From NCBI GenBank assembly GCA_928212115.1, contig CAKMRJ010000001.1, forward strand, positions 189,035,478 through 189,099,477: a stretch of 64,000 bases of DNA. The letters are read 5' to 3'. How positions within the stretch are numbered: position 1 is the first letter of the stretch; the number at the start of each line of letters is the position of its first letter. Shown here one piece after another: positions 1 to 11,673 of the stretch. The notes under the pieces were generated by a model that worked only from the letters and a program-made list of their open reading frames with translations, was not told the DNA's origin and searched no databases. Source of the DNA: Lactuca virosa (lineage: Eukaryota; Streptophyta; Magnoliopsida; Asterales; Asteraceae). The position numbers and the translations under genes were made by a program.

Positions 1-1960
1 TCATCGGATATGCATTTCTTCAGATTAAAGATGTGGAACACGGGGTGTACGTTGCTGAGCTCCGAAGGCAGCTGCAGCTTATAGGCTACCGGACCAATTC
101 GGGCGAGAATCTCGAACGGTCCGATGTATCGTGGGTTCAGTTTTTCCCCGTTACCCAAAGCGGATCATTCCTTTCCAAGGAGAGTCCTTTAATAACATGC
201 AACCCCCGACTTGACATTCTAATGGCTTACGCTGCTTGTCAGCATAGCTCTTCTGTCGGTCTCGCGATGCTTGAAGTCGAGCTTCGGTTTGGGATCATCT
301 TCTCTGTCGTTTCGCGAATGGTTTCTGATCCCGTGAGAGTACTGGCGAGTGATCTGCATTTTCGACCATAAAGAGCCTCGAAAAGAGCATCCTTGATGCT
401 CGTGCGATAGCTGTTATGGTATGAGAATTCAATCAAGGGCAACTGGGTATCCCCTGACTTGTTGAATTCAAACACCCGACTTTAGCATGACTTCGAGTGG
501 TTGAATGGTTCGTTCGCTTTGGCTATTGGTTTGAGGGTGGTAAGCAACGCTCATATTTAGCTATGTTCCCATAGCCTTCTGAAATGGCTGTCAAAGTCTT
601 GAAGTAATCTCGTTATCTCGATCCGAGATAGTAGATACCAATATTTCATGGAGTCTCACGATCTCCTGGATATAGATCCAGGCTAATCTTTCCATCTTGT
701 TTGATTTCTGTATTGGCAGGAAATAGGCAGATTGGGTTAACCTATCGACGATCACCCAGATAACGCCCAACTCAACTCGCATAACTATGAGCTTCATCCT
801 TCAACTTCGAGAGTTTTATCCATCCATGTAGTGTTTTCTTCGCGATATTCCGCTTTGATGCTTTCAAGGCTGGTCGTAGATGTTGGCAGTGTTTTGTTCT
901 TGCTTTGCGAGCAGATGAGTATGTTATCGATGAAAACAATTAAAAAGGCTGACTAGGAATGGTTGGGATAACTCGGTTCGTAGGGTCCATGAATACTGTG
1001 GGAGCATTCATTAGACCGAAGGGTATCACAATGAATTTGAAATGGTCGCGACGAGTTCGAAAGGTAGTTTTTGGAATGTCCTCTTCTCGGACTCGGAGCT
1101 GATGGTAACTGGATCTTAGATCTATTTTGGAGAAGTAACTAGCTCTTTAAAGCTGGTCAAATAGGATGTCAATCCGAGGAAGTGGGTATCGGTTTTTGAT
1201 AGTGAGCTTATTCAACTCCCTAAAATCGCTGCACATTCTGAAGGATTCGTCTTCTATGACGAACAAGACCGGAGCTCTCCAGGGTGAAAACCTTGGTCTG
1301 ATGATCCTTTGCTCAAAATTCTTAATTGACTGGTTAACTCCAGAATTTTGGTGGAAGCTAACCTATAAGGTGAATTGGCAATTGATGTGGTTCCCGGTAT
1401 GAGGTCGATTCGAAATTCGACCTGTCTCTCTAGGGTATTCCCAGAAGTTCTTCGGGAAATACATCCGGAAAATCGCATGCTACTGGAATACCTTGTATGC
1501 TTACTTCTTCCTTGGTCTTGTCCACAACAAGAGCGAGGAAAACGTAGTTCTTCTGGTGTAGGCACTTTTGTGCCTTGATGCACGAGATAGGAAGAGGATT
1601 GGTGCCAGGTTTATCACCATAGACTATTAGGGTTTTGTGATTGGGGAGGTGAAGGCAAACGGCCTTCTCGCGACACATAGTATCAGCACGGTGGGGGCTT
1701 AACCCAACCATGCCGATTATCACATCAAAACTCCTAATATTTACCGGCATTTAATTTTATTTGAAGGGAATGGTTGTTTAGTGTTAAGGTGTACCCTACA
1801 TAAATATCCTAGGTTAATTCGGTTTTTCCCATTAGCCATCTCCACCGTGAAGGCTTCGTTAGCTTCTGGGGTTGTTGTTTAGTAAGTGCTCGAATTTGTT
1901 ACTAACGAAGCTTCGCTCAGCTCCACTATTTATAAGAGTAAGCGAAAGAGTTGTTAAGTG
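1..1960 (-). pseudogene. E1 pol remnant (protease, RT, integrase)
   Basis: Minus-strand translation gives recognisable gypsy Pol pieces in order. The protease site near 1905-1940 reads LINSGAERSFVS, with Asn where the catalytic Asp of the DSG motif should be. The protease-RT linker (about 1430-1750) and RT N-terminus (VEFRIDLIPG, about 1400) follow. An RT palm motif FIDN lies near 930, with the second Asp of the usual xxDD box changed. Integrase core (IWVIVDRLTQSAYF, about 750), a later integrase segment (YGRKCRS, about 330-475) and the integrase C-terminus (NPRYIGPFEILARIGP, about 60-150) follow. Between the RT palm and the integrase core almost all of the RT C-terminus, RNase H and integrase zinc-binding region is missing, an internal deletion near 800-930. 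Several stops and frame changes break the rest. It cannot be functional. Confidence 0.85.
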
Positions 1961-3600
1961 GGAACGTACCAGTAACAACTGTCGGGTCTTGGTCTGCTTC
2001 ACCTTGACCCAAGGTGAGGACCATTTCTGACCCTTCTGCTCCTTGATTGTTAGCCTTGGGGCAATTGCGCCTGAAGTGACCGTTTCCTCCACACCCATAG
2101 CAGGTGTGACTGGTCTCATCATTGGTGTTGTTGTTAGGGTTGTTGCGATTGTTGTTGTTTTTTTGGTTTGTTGACGTTCTGGCATGGATAAGTTCTACAA
2201 TATTTGGTGGTGTGATTCTTTCGGTTGCATTCTTACAATGCATCTCCCGGCAGGCTCCCTTATGATGGAAATTGCACTGGTTGCATTTTGGAAGGCTTCC
2301 AGCATATGGTCTCGCTGTTGTTGTGTAATAGGGGTCATGGTCGCATGAACCAGCAAACATGTTGCTTCTTTGAGAACCCTTGAGTGGTTGTCCCTTTCTC
2401 TTACTTCCAGACTTTGCTTCCTGCTCTTAAGCTTGGGGTTTAGTGTGCCTTGATAAGCTGTCACTTGTTGGTTCCCATGCTCGTTCCTTCGGCTGGAGTT
2501 GTCAATGCTATTTCCGCCTCCATTGGTGTTGTTTGCGTTGATTTGTGCCATAGCAGCGGTTACTGCCGCTGTTACAGCAGCTTGGAATGTAGCAGAGTCC
2601 ATCTGCAGGAGCAGTGTCTCGCGGGTGCGCTTGTTATTCCTGTGATGACATTTTCCTGCTGCCGTTGATAAGCCAGATCGTAAGTAATTATCGTCATTCC
2701 TGGTTGTACTCTATAAATTTCGAGTCTCGTCGTATGATTCTCATTGTTTCCATCTATATCCCTATGATGTAGTTACGGTAGTAGGTAATCACTGATTTGG
2801 CACAATCGTTACGTCTATCCTTAGAGTATCTAGGTTGTTTTGGTTTCGAGACCCTTAAGTATCTAACGGTTTTGAGGGTTCGGTTGTGCATATAATTGAG
2901 TTTATGAAATAAAGATAGCACACAATTGCTCCATTGGTGTGTACCATCGTAGTACACGAAAGAGAGTCATATCGGATAGTAGGGGGGGAAAAAGAAAAGG
3001 CTGATCCTAATTGTGGTGGAAAGTGTCTGGTGGTGGTGCTGATGAAGTGGATGCACCTCGGAGACGAGCTACTTGTTGCTCGGTATCTTGTAGTCGTACC
3101 TCCCAAGCTAACTGTCTCGCTCGGGAGTCTCCGTTCCCTTCCTGTGTTTGTCTCTCGTCTCTCTCAATAGCAAACCGCATTTGTTCCGTTCGATTTGGGG
3201 TGTTCTGAGCTTGGTTGTCAATACCTTGGGTGCGCCGGACCACGACTGGGAGGGCCCGGTCAGCTGGTCCTCTATAACTAAGATCGAAGAGACCTCGGTT
3301 GCTACCGTGGTGTGGTCGTATCCCCTGCTGGTGACTCTATCTCCAAATATCGTGTGTCCAAGGGGGGCATGGGGCCACCGGGACCCTAAGTGGGTACTCT
3401 GGCCCTACATGGAGGATTGATGACATCGGATTCTGCATCCGAGTTATCATCATCATTGCCCTCGGGCTCTTCCTCTTCGAGGTCCACTATTGACTCGACG
3501 GGTCCATCTGCAAGTTCTACTCCGTGTCCTCCTCTGAGTCGAGCCACCCTGCTATTCCCTGACTAGGGAGATAGGGGTTCCCTGGCTAATGATACTCGTC
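1926..3600 (-). pseudogene. E1 gag remnant with CCHC zinc knuckles
   Basis: The minus strand encodes Gag fragments in several frames. A canonical CCHC knuckle CYGCGGNGHFRRNC lies near 2065-2110. Upstream of it is an atypical Cys/His cluster (CNQCNFHHKGAC, near 2260-2290), as in three-knuckle chromovirus Gags. A Gln/Asn/Ala-rich N-terminal part starts near 2602 (MDSATFQAAVTAAVTAA), and further upstream pieces reach about 3243 and an Asp/Glu-rich stretch near 3430-3480. Gag normally packages genomic RNA in cytoplasmic particles. Frames change at least three times, so this is a relic. Confidence 0.8.
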
Positions 3601-4007
3601 TATAGTGTATTGCACGAAGGGGTATAAATACTAGAAACAAATAGCATACCAATTACTCCTATAGTAATTTAATTTCGTTTAGGTTTGGTTCTATAAGCTC
3701 TTTGGATAATTTAATGGTATGTTTTTGATTCATTGTCCATCACAATTACTCCCGAACACATGTTGGTCGTATTTTGAATGAATGTAGTTGATCAGGCTAC
3801 ATTCACCCCCAATACGATTACATAACTGCCCGAGTTTAATAGCGATGTTCAAATCCTCCAAAGACATTTACTGTTCTTGTTGTGTTATTATTCTAAAATG
3901 CACACAAAGGTATGTATTTTAATTATTATGTTCAGAGTTGTTTAGTCCCATTGTATTTATAGTTGCATATCTTGTATGATTAGATATGCTAGTTTACTAT
4001 AAACAAT

Positions 4008-4019
4008 GCTCTAATACCA
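4008..4019 (-). other. E1 primer-binding site (tRNA-iMet type)
   Basis: The minus strand reads TGGTATTAGAGC three bases inside the LTR. This matches the initiator tRNA-Met 3'-end complement TGGTATCAGAGC with one mismatch. The 400 bases from 3601 to 4007 are an AT-rich leader without a recognisable gene. Confidence 0.75.
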
Positions 4020-4022
4020 ATC

Positions 4023-7000
4023 TGTCACACCCCCGAACCAGACGGCGGAAACGTCCGGGGGCTTGCGCGTGACTTCATCTTGAAATATCATTACAGTGAA
4101 TATAATTGAACATAACATCATCATCATCACACATGTAATATAACAACATTCATTGTTTACATCGAGTATTGTATTTGAATATTACATGCCAAAATAGTAA
4201 GAGTATGATGAAACAAAATATAACACATATCCATTAGTTTGTTTCGTTCATCCTGCTTCAACGGTTTTCCTGAGAATACAAGTTATTTGAAAACGTCAAC
4301 ATAAAATGTTGGTGAGTTCATAAGCATGTTTATCAAAATGATTTGTATAATTTTGAAAACCACCAGAAAATCCGATATTTTCTAAAAAAAAACTGTTTAG
4401 TATGTTTGTGTCAGATCTTGTATTAATGCATGTATGTTATTGTTATTTGACTAAAAGGGTAAAGAGAATGTAGAGAATGTAAAGAGCATGTAAAGAGAAT
4501 ATTCCCAGACAACCCGATGTTGTCTGTAAAAGAGAAAGTTGTCGTACCAACCCCCGAGGTTGAGTACTAGTAAGAGTATGTTTCCGAGTAATCCAAGAGA
4601 AAAGAGAACGGTCTTCCGTAAACTTCATAACCTTAATTCCTCTAAGCGAGCCGTCATAACCATACTAATTAATGACAATTTCACCTGTCTTTGCGTCTTT
4701 GGGACGCCGCCGGAATAGAATAAGGTTTTTGTCACCCTAGACTGGCCTAGTCTAACTGTATCGAACAGCTCAGGTGTGGGGTGTCATCCCCGTATAGATC
4801 TATACACAAATCCCCGCTCTCCCTCCAAGAGACTCTGGTTATAACTACAGGCTACGATTGTACACTCAAATGTGCCAACCGACAAGTCTTACTAGATCCT
4901 TAATCGAATTTACGCGAAGAAAAATGTATAAACTCATTCCAGGCCCAATGATCCATGTAAGTGAACCACTAAGGCATCGCTAAACATGTAAATCATTTCT
5001 AGACCCAATTGGAATGAGATTATATAACATGGGCCCGAAATATATGTGAAAGGACAACTAAGGCCCATTTCACATGTAAGGTATTTACAGGCCCAAATAG
5101 CACACAAATAGTATCCAAGGTCCGTTCGCACATGTTAATGGGTCAAGGAGACCCACTAAACATATAAATAGTATACAGGACCTATCACACATAAAAATGG
5201 GCCACTAAGGCCCGATAACCTAGAAAATGATCAAATTAATCTGTTTGTTAGTTTATCGTTGGTTTTGGTTCAAGTATTCACTAAAACAGCATAAAAGTCC
5301 ATTTTTTGTAAAAATGACGTTCTTGGCCCAATAAGCCAAAAATTTACAATTAAGGCCCAATTTTTGTAGGAATAACACTTTAATCTCCATTTTGTTCAAA
5401 ACTTGTGTTGGGGCTAGTTTGTGGTAAAAAATAACATTTTAAACCCATTTTGTCAAAAATATTATTTATGGCTTGATTTTTGTGAAAATACACATTTTTC
5501 TGGTTTGGGCTTTTCCGATCTAGTTGTTGGAAATTTGTAGAAAAATCATCGTAAGTCTAAATTTGGATCCGTAAATTCTGGAAGTTTGGAAATTTTGTCT
5601 ACTTTGTTCACAATTTTTCTCATAATTTTTAATGGCATCTAAAAAGTGTGAAATTGCTCACCTTCACAGGCTGGTCAGAAAATATTTCAAATATGATAGG
5701 CAGTTTTGTAAAATTCGCCAAAAATTGTAGAAAATTTTTATGAAAACGTGAGAGTAGTCATTTTAAAGGTATAAATCTGAACTCTATCCATGTAAAACAG
5801 TTTTGAAAAATATTATCATTAAGGGGTTTAAAACAGTCCGAGATTGGACCAAAACGTTTCTGTCAAGGGCTGTTTTATGAGTTTAATTTATAGATCTTAG
5901 AACACAACACTCATTTTTGCTATTTAAAGTGTATAAATCCCAGATCTACTAGTTTATATGTAATATATGTGATAAAACATACTTTTCTAAAGGTTCTTAT
6001 GAAGATCCAATTGATAGACTTCAAGTTCTTAACATATTTTTAGATTAATGAAGTAATCAACACATAATCACCAAATAATTCATGGAAAACACACATAGTC
6101 ATGCATATACACATAGATCTACACAAAGCAACTTGTATCTCTCCCCAAAACAAAGTAAAAATCGAAAATAGGGGGTATGAACTCACCTTGGGGTGATGGA
6201 TCGGTTTTGATGAAGAAGTGGAAGAAGATTTTTGATCCTAGCAACTTTCTTGAGTAGATCTTGAACTTAGATGGTTCTAAGAGCATAATCCACAATTATA
6301 TGGATGTAAGAGGAGATCTTTGAAGAGATCAAGAAGTTAAATCATAGATCTAAGTAAAACTTACCAAAGATGATGATCTAGGTGAAGATCCTCTTGAAAC
6401 TACCCACAAATCTCGAAAATTTAGAGGAGTAGAGAGGAGTTCTTGAGAGAGTCTTGAAAGTGTTTGAAAGTGAAATGTTTGTGTGTTTGTGGAGCTTCTT
6501 GGCCGTGAGTAATAAAGAGGGAGAAGATACGATGTTTCCTAGATGTTTGGTGGGTATTAATCTCCTAGTAACATGGTGGGTTTGTGTATAGATATCCCCC
6601 ATGCACTAATGAGGTGGCAAGTGCACAAATTTTCTTCATTTCCTTTTTTTTGTCAAATAAGAATGGTGGGCCGAGATTTGGGCTAAAGTAATAAGAATGA
6701 AATGATTTAGGCCCAACCTCGGCCTTGTTCGAAATTTTGTGAAGCTCGAAGCATTTTTTTTCGGCCCATTGGGCCCTTAAGAAGGTTCACGGCCCACTAG
6801 GGCAAATGGAACCATTTATGGCCCAACAAGACCTATTAGAGATAAAAATGAGTATTTTTAGGCTACATGGCCCAAAATGCTAAAGTTTTATGAATGTGGT
6901 CTATTTGGAACCCAATTAGGGTTTCTAGGCCCAAAGTAGTCAAGTGGAAGGTTTATTGGTCCATTAGGCCCAATAAAGAATTCCTAGTCTATAATCAATT

Positions 7001-7195
7001 TGAGCCGGGATTTCTAGCGTTTACAATCCATATGAGATGTATTGTATTAGGTTTTTTGACTTTATATCAAGAGTTTGAATTCAAACGAATGGTTTTTGAT
7101 TAGCATAGAGTATGATATGCACCTAGAGTACAAGCCTTCATAGATGGGTTTTTCATGAGAATAGAAATTCCCTAGCAAAAATGCCAGTTGTGACA
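4023..7195 (-). repeat. E1 5' LTR, 3,173 bp
   Basis: On the minus strand the repeat begins TGTCACAACTGGC (at 7195) and ends GGGGGTGTGACA (at 4023), giving TG...CA termini. The PBS lies immediately inside. The inner end shares its sequence with the solo LTR at 26823 and the E7 LTR at 45546. GGCCCA/TGGGCC words are dense at about 4940-5350 and 6660-6970. No coding region is visible in this stretch. Confidence 0.85.
4787..4845 (-). promoter_or_regulatory. Conserved LTR block around TATAGATCTATA
   Basis: The palindrome CCGTATAGATCTATACA is followed on the plus strand by a CTCTCCCTCC(A/G)-(A/G)GAGACTCTGG block. The same block recurs at 27688-27745 in the solo LTR and, weaker, at 46152-46170 in the E7 LTR, although the rest of these LTRs is strongly diverged. 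Its function is unknown; conservation suggests a cis-acting role for the RNA or for transcription. Confidence 0.5.
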
Positions 7196-9029
7196 AATAA
7201 TAGATACAATATAACGTTATGCTACATATATACTTCAATATGGCAGAAGCAAGGAACAACAAAGGCATAATGCGAAAAGCTTTCCATATCAATCAATGAG
7301 ATATAACAATTTCCATACTTGATATACAATCAATAAAGTTTCAGCACAAATGGCTCTGAAAATACTCACGAATATCATTTTTGCTAGAATATTTAGGCTT
7401 TTAGCCTTATCTTAGCATACTACCGAAGCCAAAGTGATGCCTATGTCATACACTTCATTGTCAACGGTTCATACTAATACCCAAGTGATGCTTATGTCAT
7501 ACACTTCAAGTCAAAGGTACAGCCTGCTATAAAAATAGCGGAATAATAAACGAGATGAACATGGAAAAGCACATAGCACATATACACAATAACATACAAT
7601 TGTTCCTATATATTAAACTCACCGTGAAATAACCGGGGGTTAAAATAGTAATTCGGGCAGCACTTCGGCTCTAAATATGACTTTCTTCGTTGAAAATCGG
7701 GAGTTTTCTTGAAAACCGGGCTCTGTGAAGGTAGAGCTTCGAAACCGAAAAGATAAATTTTTCGGGCTTCTCGGGAATCTCGGGGCGTGTTTCGGGTGCT
7801 AAAAATGATATCAGGGCTTCGGGGGATGTCGAATAGAAAAATATCAAAAAGGGGGGTGAAATGGTAAATTTCTCAAATACCCGGGAGGCTCGCATGGTCT
7901 TATTTATAGGGGAGGAGGTCCGAAGGCTCGTCCGAGGCTAGAGAAGCAAGCAGTGGCTCGCATGCAAGGAGGTAGCTGGTGCGAAGGCCACGCGGCAGAA
8001 GGGTGAGGCTCGGATTGGCAGCTGGCGCGCTTCGGATGGACACCTGCGAGCTTCGGATTGGTCGGATGACGCGGTACGCCTCGGTTAGGGCCAGCACTTC
8101 GGACCATCACAGGTGGACACGCGTACGGCGGTCCATCATAGCGACACAAGTCCGACACGTGGAAGCCTCGCATGCGAGGGTGACGGTCCAAAGAGACTCT
8201 TCCGAAATTCTCGAAAATTGTGCCCAATCTTGTAAAATCCATAACTTTCTCATACGGGCTCCGTTTTTGACGTTCTTTATATGCACGCGTAGAGACAATT
8301 ATGCTCTACAACTTTCATTTAGACTTCGTCAGAAAATTTTGACTTTATTTTTTATATTATTTTTAAACAGACTGGGACTGGAAATCCGTTAAAAATTCAT
8401 AACTTCTTCATCCGACGTCCGTTTTCGTCAGACTTTTTACCGTTGTACTGCTAATGACGAGACATTCGATTCTCGTTTAGGTTGTGTCGGCTAAAAATCA
8501 CTCGATCTAAAATTTCGAGTTTTTAGTTGTCTACTGCTAAGCTGAAACTTAGAAAAATCATAAGTTCCTCATACGAAGTCAGATTTTGGCGTTCTTTTTA
8601 TCAGAATTCTCGGTTTAACGAATACTACGACTTTCATTTATATCACTAAGGCTAAAAAGTAGTTTATCAAAAACTCACTTTTTACGTCATTCGGCACCGT
8701 GCCGGTTTTATCGCGGATCTTCGATTGGTCATAACTTCTTCGTTATAACTCGGATTTCGATGACGTTTTCGCCTATATGTTTCTAACGAGGTTATCTACA
8801 ACTTTCAATAATAAAATTTTACTTATTTCAAATTTTATATTTTCGCTAACTTTCACTAATTGGCTAATAATTGGAATCTCATAAAACTTCCAATAATTTA
8901 TCAGTGATTCTAAACATAATTTTACCTTATTTCTAGTAAAAACTATCTGTTAGAACTCAATACTCAATATCACATTATATTTCATAATATTATTTACTTA
9001 AAACACGATTTCAAAACGTGTATGTTACA
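7196..9029 (-). repeat. E2 3' LTR, truncated by E1 (1,834 bp remain)
   Basis: It aligns with 14138-15989 of the right LTR over its whole length. It ends at ATGTTACA (9029), directly before the polypurine tract. About 340 bp of the LTR's 3' part, present in the right copy at 13798-14137, are missing because E1 inserted there. A short direct duplication with AAGTGATGC(C/T)TATGTCATACACTT occurs twice near 7430-7510 and again in the right LTR. Confidence 0.88.
7901..7908 (-). promoter_or_regulatory. TATA box of E2 3' LTR
   Basis: The minus strand reads CCTATAAATAAGACC. The same box is kept in the right LTR. Upstream on the minus strand are the palindromes CTCGCATGCAAG (7957) and CTCGCATGCGAG (8167). 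Confidence 0.55.
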
Positions 9030-9044
9030 ATTACCTCCTCCTTT
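9030..9044 (-). other. E2 polypurine tract
   Basis: The minus strand reads AAAAGGAGGAGGTAA immediately next to the 3' LTR, the usual plus-strand primer site for gypsy elements. Confidence 0.75.
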
Positions 9045-9064
9045 TGAGAATTTCGTCCCCGAAA

Positions 9065-11673
9065 TTACATCGATTTAAATAAATGGGGATATTTCGCTCT
9101 TATCTCATTCTTATTCTCCCAAGTATAGTTCGGGCCTCGATGGTATTTCCACTTGACAAGCACCAACTCTACTTCTTTATTACGTAGCTCAGTCGTTCTT
9201 TCGTTTACAATTTCTTCAGGCTCTTCTACATAAGTTAACTTATTATCCAGTTTCACCTCGGATAATGGAACTGTCTCGTCATAGATGCTCAAGCATCCTG
9301 CGCAGATAACTCACATGGAAGACATCATGAATACCTGCCAAATCTTCAGGCAATTCCAAGCGGTATACTTGTTTACCAATCCTCTGGAGGATTTTGAAAG
9401 GACCAACAAATCTAGGACTTAGTTTTCCTTTCTTTCCAAATCGCATAAGACCTTTCCATGGGGATACCTTTAACATTACGAAATCCCCCACCTGGAATTC
9501 TATTGGTCGTCTCCTCTTTTCTGTATAGGACTTTTGTCGATCCTGTGCCGCTTTCATTCTTTCTCGTACAATTTGAATCTTGTCGGTGGTGTCTTGAATC
9601 ATTTCAGGGCCTCCAAGGATCTTCTGTCCTATGTCACGCCAACATAATGCAGTATGACACTTGCGACCATATAATGCCTCATATGGTGGCATTTTGATTG
9701 AAGCGTGGTAACTGTTATTATACAAGAATTCGACAAGAGGTAAGTATTTATCCCAGCTACCACCGAAATCCAAGACACATGCACGAAGCATATCTTCTAC
9801 TGTCTGGATTGTTCTCTCTGTCTGGGGATGATAAGCTGTGCTGAGAGCAACTCGGGAACCCAAATAACCTTGCATACTTGCCCAAAAGTGAGAAGTGAAG
9901 CGAGTATCACGATCGGAAACGATCTTTAGTGGCACACCATGTCTTGCAACAATTTCATGCAAGTATACTTATGCGTATTTCTCCATTGGAGCCGTTTCAC
10001 GCATGGCAAGAAAATGAGCGCTTTTAGTCAGGCGGTCGACGATTACCCAAATGCTATCATGCTGTCTAGCAGTCTTTGGCAATTTGGTAATAAAATCCAT
10101 GGACAGTTCTTCCCATTTCCATACAGGAACACTAAGACTTTCTAGGGTTCCGTAAGGCTTTTGGTGCTCTGCTTTGACTTGTAAGCATACTAAGCATTCA
10201 TGTACATATCTTCCAATTAATCCAGGCCACCAATAATCAACTCTTATATCATAGTACATTTTACTTGTACCAGGATGTATTGACAGTTTAGACTTATGGG
10301 CTTCATCTAAAATCTTCTTTCTTAATCCACCAATCTTCGGAATCCATATCCGATTCTTGAATACCTTCAATCCTCGTGGATCATCAAGTAAAACATCGGT
10401 GTAATGTACCATCCCTTCTTTCTTCACATTTTCTGGCTTTAGGGCCTCTACTTGCCATTTCTCTAGTTCATCTAGAATAGTGAACTTTACTGTGGTGTGA
10501 GTAATAGCATAACACATACTATTACGATAAACCTTTCTGCTAAGTGCATCGGCAACTACATTAGCCTTTCCAGGATGATACAGGATTTCACAGTCATAGT
10601 CTTTGATCAACTCCATGGCTCGTTGTTGTCTCATATTCAGAGTTTGCTGACTGAATATATACTTGAGACTCTTGTGGTCGGTATACAATTGACATTTTGT
10701 ACCAAAAAGGTAATGTCTCCAAAGTTTTAGGGCAAATACCACTGCAGCGAGCTCGAGATCATGAGTGGGATAATTCTTTTCATAATCTTTCAGTTGTCTT
10801 GAGGCATAGGCTATCACTTTACCATGTTGCAACACACAACTGAGTCCCAATCTTGAAGCATCGCTATATACGGAGAAATCATCATCACCTTCTGGGAGTG
10901 ATAAGATTGGAGCATGAGTCAAAAGATCTTTTAAAGTCGAGAAAGCATTTTCTTGGGCTTCACCCCATTCGAACTTCACTTCCTTTCGTGTAAGACTCGT
11001 GAGAGGTATGGCTATACGAGAAAAGTCTTTAATGAATCTCCGGTAATATCCCACGAGACCCAAGAAACTACGAATTTCGGAAGCATTACGGGGCACTTCC
11101 CAATTCTGAATAGCTTTTGATTTTAGTAGGATCTACGGATACACCGTCACCAGAAATAACATGGCCGAGAAATTGAACTTGGCGAAGCCAAAATTCACAT
11201 TTCGAGAATTTAGCATATAGTTTCTCCTTTCGAAGAAGTTCCAATACCGCACGAATATGAATGGCGTGATCAGCTTCAGACTTGGAATAGATTAGAATAT
11301 CGTCAATGAATACGATGACAGATTTATCGAGCATTGGGCGGCATACCCGATTCATCATATCCATGAATACAGCAGGAGCATTTGTTAAACCAAACGGCAT
11401 AACAAGGAATTCATAATGCCCATATTGAGTACGAAAAGCAGTCTTCGGCACATCCTGCTCGTGAACTTTCAACTGATGATAGCCAGATCTTAGATCAATC
11501 TTTGAGAAATAGCTAACACCCTGAAGTTGATCGAACAAATCGTCGATGCGAGGTAGTGGGTACTTGTTCTTGATAGTCACCTTATTCAGCTCACGATAAT
11601 CAATGCACATCCGCATCGATCTGTCTTTCTTCTTGACAAACAATACCGGAGCACCCCAGTGAGAGGTACTCGG
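9065..11673 (-). pseudogene. E2 pol: RT, RNase H, integrase, chromodomain-like tail
   Basis: From right to left the minus strand encodes RT (RMCIDYRELNKVTIKNKYPL; catalytic box VFIDDILIYSK near 11310), RNase H (FSVYSDASRLGLSC; YTDHKSLKYIF), the integrase zinc finger (HKSKLSIHPGTSKMY with CLVC), integrase core (MDFITKLPKT, then VSDRDTRFTSHFW, then AYHPQTERTIQTVEDMLR), integrase C-terminus (LSPRFVGPFKIL) and a chromodomain-like end (VEEPEEIVNERTTELR; KYPHLFKSM at 9065). Four lesions separate it from an open frame: a TGA at 11674-11676 just before RT, a one-base shift in an A run near 11115, a TAA at 9969-9971 in the integrase core, and a one-base shift near 9288 before the chromodomain. Key RT and integrase residues remain. 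It is a young pseudogene of a once autonomous copy. Confidence 0.92.

Larger units (their letters stand above)
1..7195 (-). mobile_element. E1: decayed Ty3/gypsy LTR retrotransposon (5' portion)
   Basis: Read on the minus strand, the order is LTR (7195-4023), PBS, gag, protease, RT, integrase, then the left window edge. The order protease-RT-integrase is that of Ty3/gypsy. The outer LTR end at 7195 abuts sequence that continues the 3' LTR of E2, so E1 inserted into E2. The 3' end and 3' LTR of E1 lie outside the window, so its target-site duplication cannot be confirmed; the right-hand copy should be AATAA (7196-7200). Many stops, frameshifts and an internal pol deletion show an old, dead copy. 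Confidence 0.88.

Noticed and set aside
33..371. Plus-strand 112-codon frame
   Set aside because: It lies opposite the minus-strand integrase C-terminus of E1 and has no motif of its own.
7979..8392. 137-codon plus-strand frame in the E2 LTR
   Set aside because: GC-rich LTR sequence; the frame is broken in the matching part of the other LTR (14934-15327), so it is not conserved as protein.
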